A stretch of DNA of 8,011 nt from an uncultured Dialister sp. (GTDB lineage: Bacteria; Bacillota; Negativicutes; Veillonellales; Dialisteraceae): the NCBI GenBank assembly GCA_934178345.1, contig CAKPQG010000046.1, positions 1-8,011 of the forward strand, given 5' to 3'. Positions 6,428 through 8,011 of the stretch are shown in pieces. Under the pieces are notes generated by a model, which saw only the letters and a list, made by a program, of their open reading frames with translations, ran no database searches and was not told the DNA's origin. Each line of letters starts with the position of its first letter. Position 1 is the stretch's first letter. The position numbers were made by a program, and so were the translations under genes.

Positions 6428-6459
6428 TGTTATAATAATGAGTATCACTAAAAAGTGAT
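6428..6459 (+). promoter_or_regulatory. Extended -10 promoter and start-site hairpin upstream of the epimerase gene
   Basis: TGTTATAAT (6428-6436) is a perfect TATAAT with the extended -10 TG. No good -35 is found at 16-18 bases, as expected for extended -10 promoters. Right at the predicted start, ATCACT (6444-6449) pairs with AGTGAT (6454-6459) around AAAA. This could be a small operator or a 5' transcript hairpin. The transcript leader would be about 135 nt and include array C. Confidence 0.6.
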
Positions 6460-6469
6460 CGAAATGGCG

Positions 6470-6553
6470 GAGACTGAGAGACTAGAAACATTAGGCATCT
6501 GAAGTTTCCCAGTCTAATGTCTTTAAGTCTCCATGTCTGACATCTGATGCCTC
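6470..6553. repeat. AGAC/GTCT short-period repeat array C
   Basis: A brief forward arm (GAGACTGAGAGACTAG, 6470-6485) is followed by an inverted arm of CAGTCTAATGTCTTTAAGTC and related motifs up to 6550. ACATTAG (6488-6494) can pair with CTAATGT (6514-6520), and AGGCATC (6493-6499) with GATGCCT (6546-6552). It lies between the promoter and the epimerase start and would be transcribed as leader RNA. Confidence 0.7.
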
Positions 6554-6577
6554 AAATACCAAAGGAGCCAATCATAC

Positions 6578-7510
6578 ATGAAAATACTTGTTACCGGCGG
6601 AGCCGGATTCATCGGTTCCCACCTGATGCGGACACTCGAAGCAGCAGGCCACGAAGCCATCGCGCTGGACAATCTCTCCACCGGCCTTCGTGAGAATCTG
6701 CTCCCGCATATGAAACTCATCGTCATGGATATCCATGACAAAGCCGTCGAAGACATTTTCCGGAAAGAGCACTTCGATGCCGTCGTGCATCTCGCGGCGC
6801 AGACCCTCGTCTCCGACTCCATGACCGATCCCGAGCACGATATGCATGAGAACATCGCCGGCACCGTCCGCATCCTTGAATGCTGCCGGAAATACGGCGT
6901 CAAGCGCATCATTTTCTCCTCCTCGGCGGCGACCTATGGGGATGTGGCCGATAGCGCTCTCCCGATTTCCGAGACCTTGCCGCAGCAGCCCCTCTCCTTC
7001 TACGGCCTCACCAAAAAGACAGCCGAGAACTATCTCGAGCTCTACCGCCTCGCCTATGGCATAGACTATGTCATCCTCCGCTTTGCCAATGTTTACGGCG
7101 AACGCCAGGGGGATGGCGGTGAAGGCGGCGTCATCAGCATTTTTGCGAAACGCATCGCCGAAGGGAAAGGCATCACCATTTTCGGTGATGGAAATCAGAC
7201 CCGCGACTTCGTCTACGCCGGTGATATCGCAGACGGCATCCTCGATGCGCTTACGACCGAAGCGGCCAATACTGCCTACAACCTCAGCACGTCCGAGGAA
7301 ACCAGCCTGAAAGAACTGGTAGCCATCCTCTCCAAAGTCTCCGGCAAAGAAATCGTCCCTGCCTACGACAAACCCAGAGAGGGTGACATCTACCGTTCCT
7401 CCCTGAACAACGCCAAAGCGAAATGCAATCTTCAATGGGAGCCCAAAATCTCCCTCGAAGAAGGCCTCCGGCGCACCTACGAAGACTTTGCGAAAAGAGA
7501 AGGCAAATAG
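6578..7510 (+). CDS. galE: NAD-dependent epimerase/dehydratase, UDP-glucose 4-epimerase-like
   Basis: This 310-residue cytoplasmic extended short-chain dehydrogenase probably interconverts UDP-glucose and UDP-galactose, or their N-acetyl forms, feeding surface polysaccharide synthesis. The Rossmann NAD site is TGGAGFIGS (6-14) with acidic D31 in LDNLSTG at the end of beta-2. HLAAQ (71-75), the catalytic Ser in FSSSAATYGD (113-122, S116) and YGLTK (Y142, K146) follow. RFANVYGERQ (168-177) and the C-terminal substrate segment FGDGNQTRDFVYAGDIADG (202-220) are typical of GalE-like epimerases. It is somewhat shorter than E. coli GalE (338 aa) but matches the short GalE class common in Firmicutes. 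AAAGGAG at 6561-6567, ten bases upstream, fixes the ATG. It appears monocistronic. There is no T-run terminator downstream, and GC-rich repeat hairpins begin 49 bases after the stop. A different nucleotide-sugar substrate cannot be excluded. Confidence 0.88.
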   Translation: MKILVTGGAGFIGSHLMRTLEAAGHEAIALDNLSTGLRENLLPHMKLIVMDIHDKAVEDIFRKEHFDAVVHLAAQTLVSDSMTDPEHDMHENIAGTVRILECCRKYGVKRIIFSSSAATYGDVADSALPISETLPQQPLSFYGLTKKTAENYLELYRLAYGIDYVILRFANVYGERQGDGGEGGVISIFAKRIAEGKGITIFGDGNQTRDFVYAGDIADGILDALTTEAANTAYNLSTSEETSLKELVAILSKVSGKEIVPAYDKPREGDIYRSSLNNAKAKCNLQWEPKISLEEGLRRTYEDFAKREGK

Positions 7511-7519
7511 TAAGCCGTA

Positions 7520-7594
7520 GCGGCATGAAAGCTTATGTGAGACAGTCCCTGGCGAGTAGGCCCTTGGAGAAGGGCCGCGCCAAAGGCGCAGGAT
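7520..7594 (+). repeat. Composite element: box + hairpin pair F2
   Basis: The box GCGGCATGAAAGC plus ATGTGAGACAGT (7520-7546) is followed, 12 bases on, by stem-loops 7559-7576 (GGCCCTT/AAGGGCC, loop GGAG) and 7577-7589 (GCGCC/GGCGC, loop AAA). It starts ten bases after the epimerase stop and may form the 3' end of that transcript. Confidence 0.75.
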
Positions 7595-7606
7595 GGATTC
7601 CCCGCA

Positions 7607-7681
7607 GCGGTGTAAAAGCTAATGTTGGACAGTGCCAAGCGAGCAGCCCCATAGAGAAGGGCCGCGCCGAAGGCGCAGGAT
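7607..7681 (+). repeat. Composite element: box + hairpin pair F3 (decayed outer stem)
   Basis: A second tandem copy lies 87 bases after the previous one, with a diverged box (7607-7633). In the pair, the first stem is degraded (GCCCCATAGAGAAGGGC) while the GCGCC/GGCGC stem with loop GAA is intact. Confidence 0.7.
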
Positions 7682-7704
7682 GGCTCCCCGCACTTTACGA
7701 AATA

Positions 7705-7790
7705 AATCTGCTGCGCAGATTTGTGCCTCTGCGAGGCACATCCATCCCGGCCTTTGGCCGCCCCCTTCTCTAAGGGGGAACGCGTTTAAG
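7705..7790 (-). repeat. 86 bp hairpin module, copy 1 (contains R4)
   Basis: Four consecutive stem-loops are present: AATCTGC/GCAGATT (loop TGC), GTGCCTC/GAGGCAC (loop TGC), CGGCC/GGCCG (loop TTT) and CCCCCTT/AAGGGGG (loop CTCT). It is identical to 7926-8011 except for one loop base. An inverted box (AACTGTCTCATAGGGC) follows at 7791-7806. Confidence 0.85.
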
Positions 7791-7835
7791 AACTGTCTCA
7801 TAGGGCAAGAAAACGCCCAGCATGCTAACTGAGTA

Positions 7836-7871
7836 GGCCCTTGGAGAAGGGCCGCGCCAAAGGCGCAGGAT
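7836..7871 (+). repeat. Hairpin-pair element, orientation F (F4)
   Basis: Both stems are intact: GGCCCTT/AAGGGCC with loop GGAG, and GCGCC/GGCGC with loop AAA. A degenerate TCCTCGAAGAGGTA follows, a decayed relative of the GTGCCTC stem-loop at 226-242. Confidence 0.75.
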
Positions 7872-7925
7872 GGATCCTCGAAGAGGTAGGGCGACTTATG
7901 AGAAGGCCATAAAAAGAGAAAGAAG

Positions 7926-8011
7926 AATCTGCTACGCAGATTTGTGCCTCTGCGAGGCACATCCATCCCGGCCTTTGGCCGCCCCCTTCTCTAAGGGGGA
8001 ACGCGTTTAAG
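7926..8011 (-). repeat. 86 bp hairpin module, copy 2 (contains R5), reaching the window edge
   Basis: This is an 85 of 86 base match to 7705-7790. The sole change is in the first loop (TAC instead of TGC), leaving every stem intact. The element probably continues beyond the window. Confidence 0.85.

Larger units (their letters stand above)
7511..8011. repeat. Downstream hairpin-repeat array (no gene)
   Basis: This 501-base stretch is almost wholly made of the hairpin elements also found at 1-640: F-orientation pairs at 7559, 7646 and 7836 and R-orientation pairs at 7744 and 7965, joined by stem-loop modules and box sequences. Overlapping frames on both strands are continuous only because the repeats lack stops. 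They have no ribosome binding sites and no protein-like composition. The array continues past the window edge. Confidence 0.8.

Noticed and set aside
7423..7966. Overlapping frames of 66-116 codons on both strands in the downstream repeat array
   Set aside because: They follow the repeat structure, begin inside the epimerase gene or in repeats, and lack start signals.

Overview
The window looks like chromosomal DNA of a diderm Firmicute, most likely a Negativicutes member (Selenomonas, Mitsuokella, Megasphaera or Dialister type). This is inferred from three things: strong AGGAGG-type ribosome binding sites as in Firmicutes, a type Va autotransporter that needs an outer membrane, and GC-rich housekeeping genes. 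No 16S or other marker is present, so the genus is open.

Layout. Positions 1-903 hold three direct copies of a roughly 230 bp intergenic unit built from consecutive small hairpins. Copy 1 carries an extra hairpin module of about 108 bp, and copy 3 is interrupted by a 163 bp MITE-like palindromic element (680-842). Next is a translationally coupled gene pair: thiD (959-1768, hydroxymethylpyrimidine/HMP-phosphate kinase) and a YfbR-type HD-domain 5'-deoxynucleotidase (1765-2352), ended by a terminator at 2351-2380. A short-period AGAC/GTCT repeat array (2388-2756) and a promoter region lead into a 1081-residue autotransporter (2918-6163), which ends in a strong hairpin terminator (6198-6238). 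Two more AGAC/GTCT arrays (6246-6357 and 6470-6553) flank a promoter with a perfect TATAAT. Then comes a 310-residue UDP-glucose 4-epimerase-like SDR enzyme (6578-7510). The window ends in another dense array of the hairpin elements (7511-8011), containing an 86 bp direct repeat with one difference.

Gene relations. thiD and yfbR form a two-gene operon with a 4-base overlap (thiamin precursor phosphorylation; nucleotide turnover). The autotransporter is transcribed alone, and its AT-rich passenger contrasts with its GC-rich barrel. The epimerase also appears monocistronic and probably supplies UDP-hexoses for surface glycans; no partner gene is visible.

The most notable points are: (i) eight consecutive G residues lying exactly in a 17-nt spacer between candidate -35 and -10 boxes of the autotransporter, the architecture of a slipped-strand phase-variable promoter; (ii) a modular hairpin repeat family present in both orientations, whose stems differ by compensatory base-pair swaps; and (iii) the AGAC arrays bracketing the autotransporter. 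No transposase, CRISPR array, tRNA or rRNA was seen.
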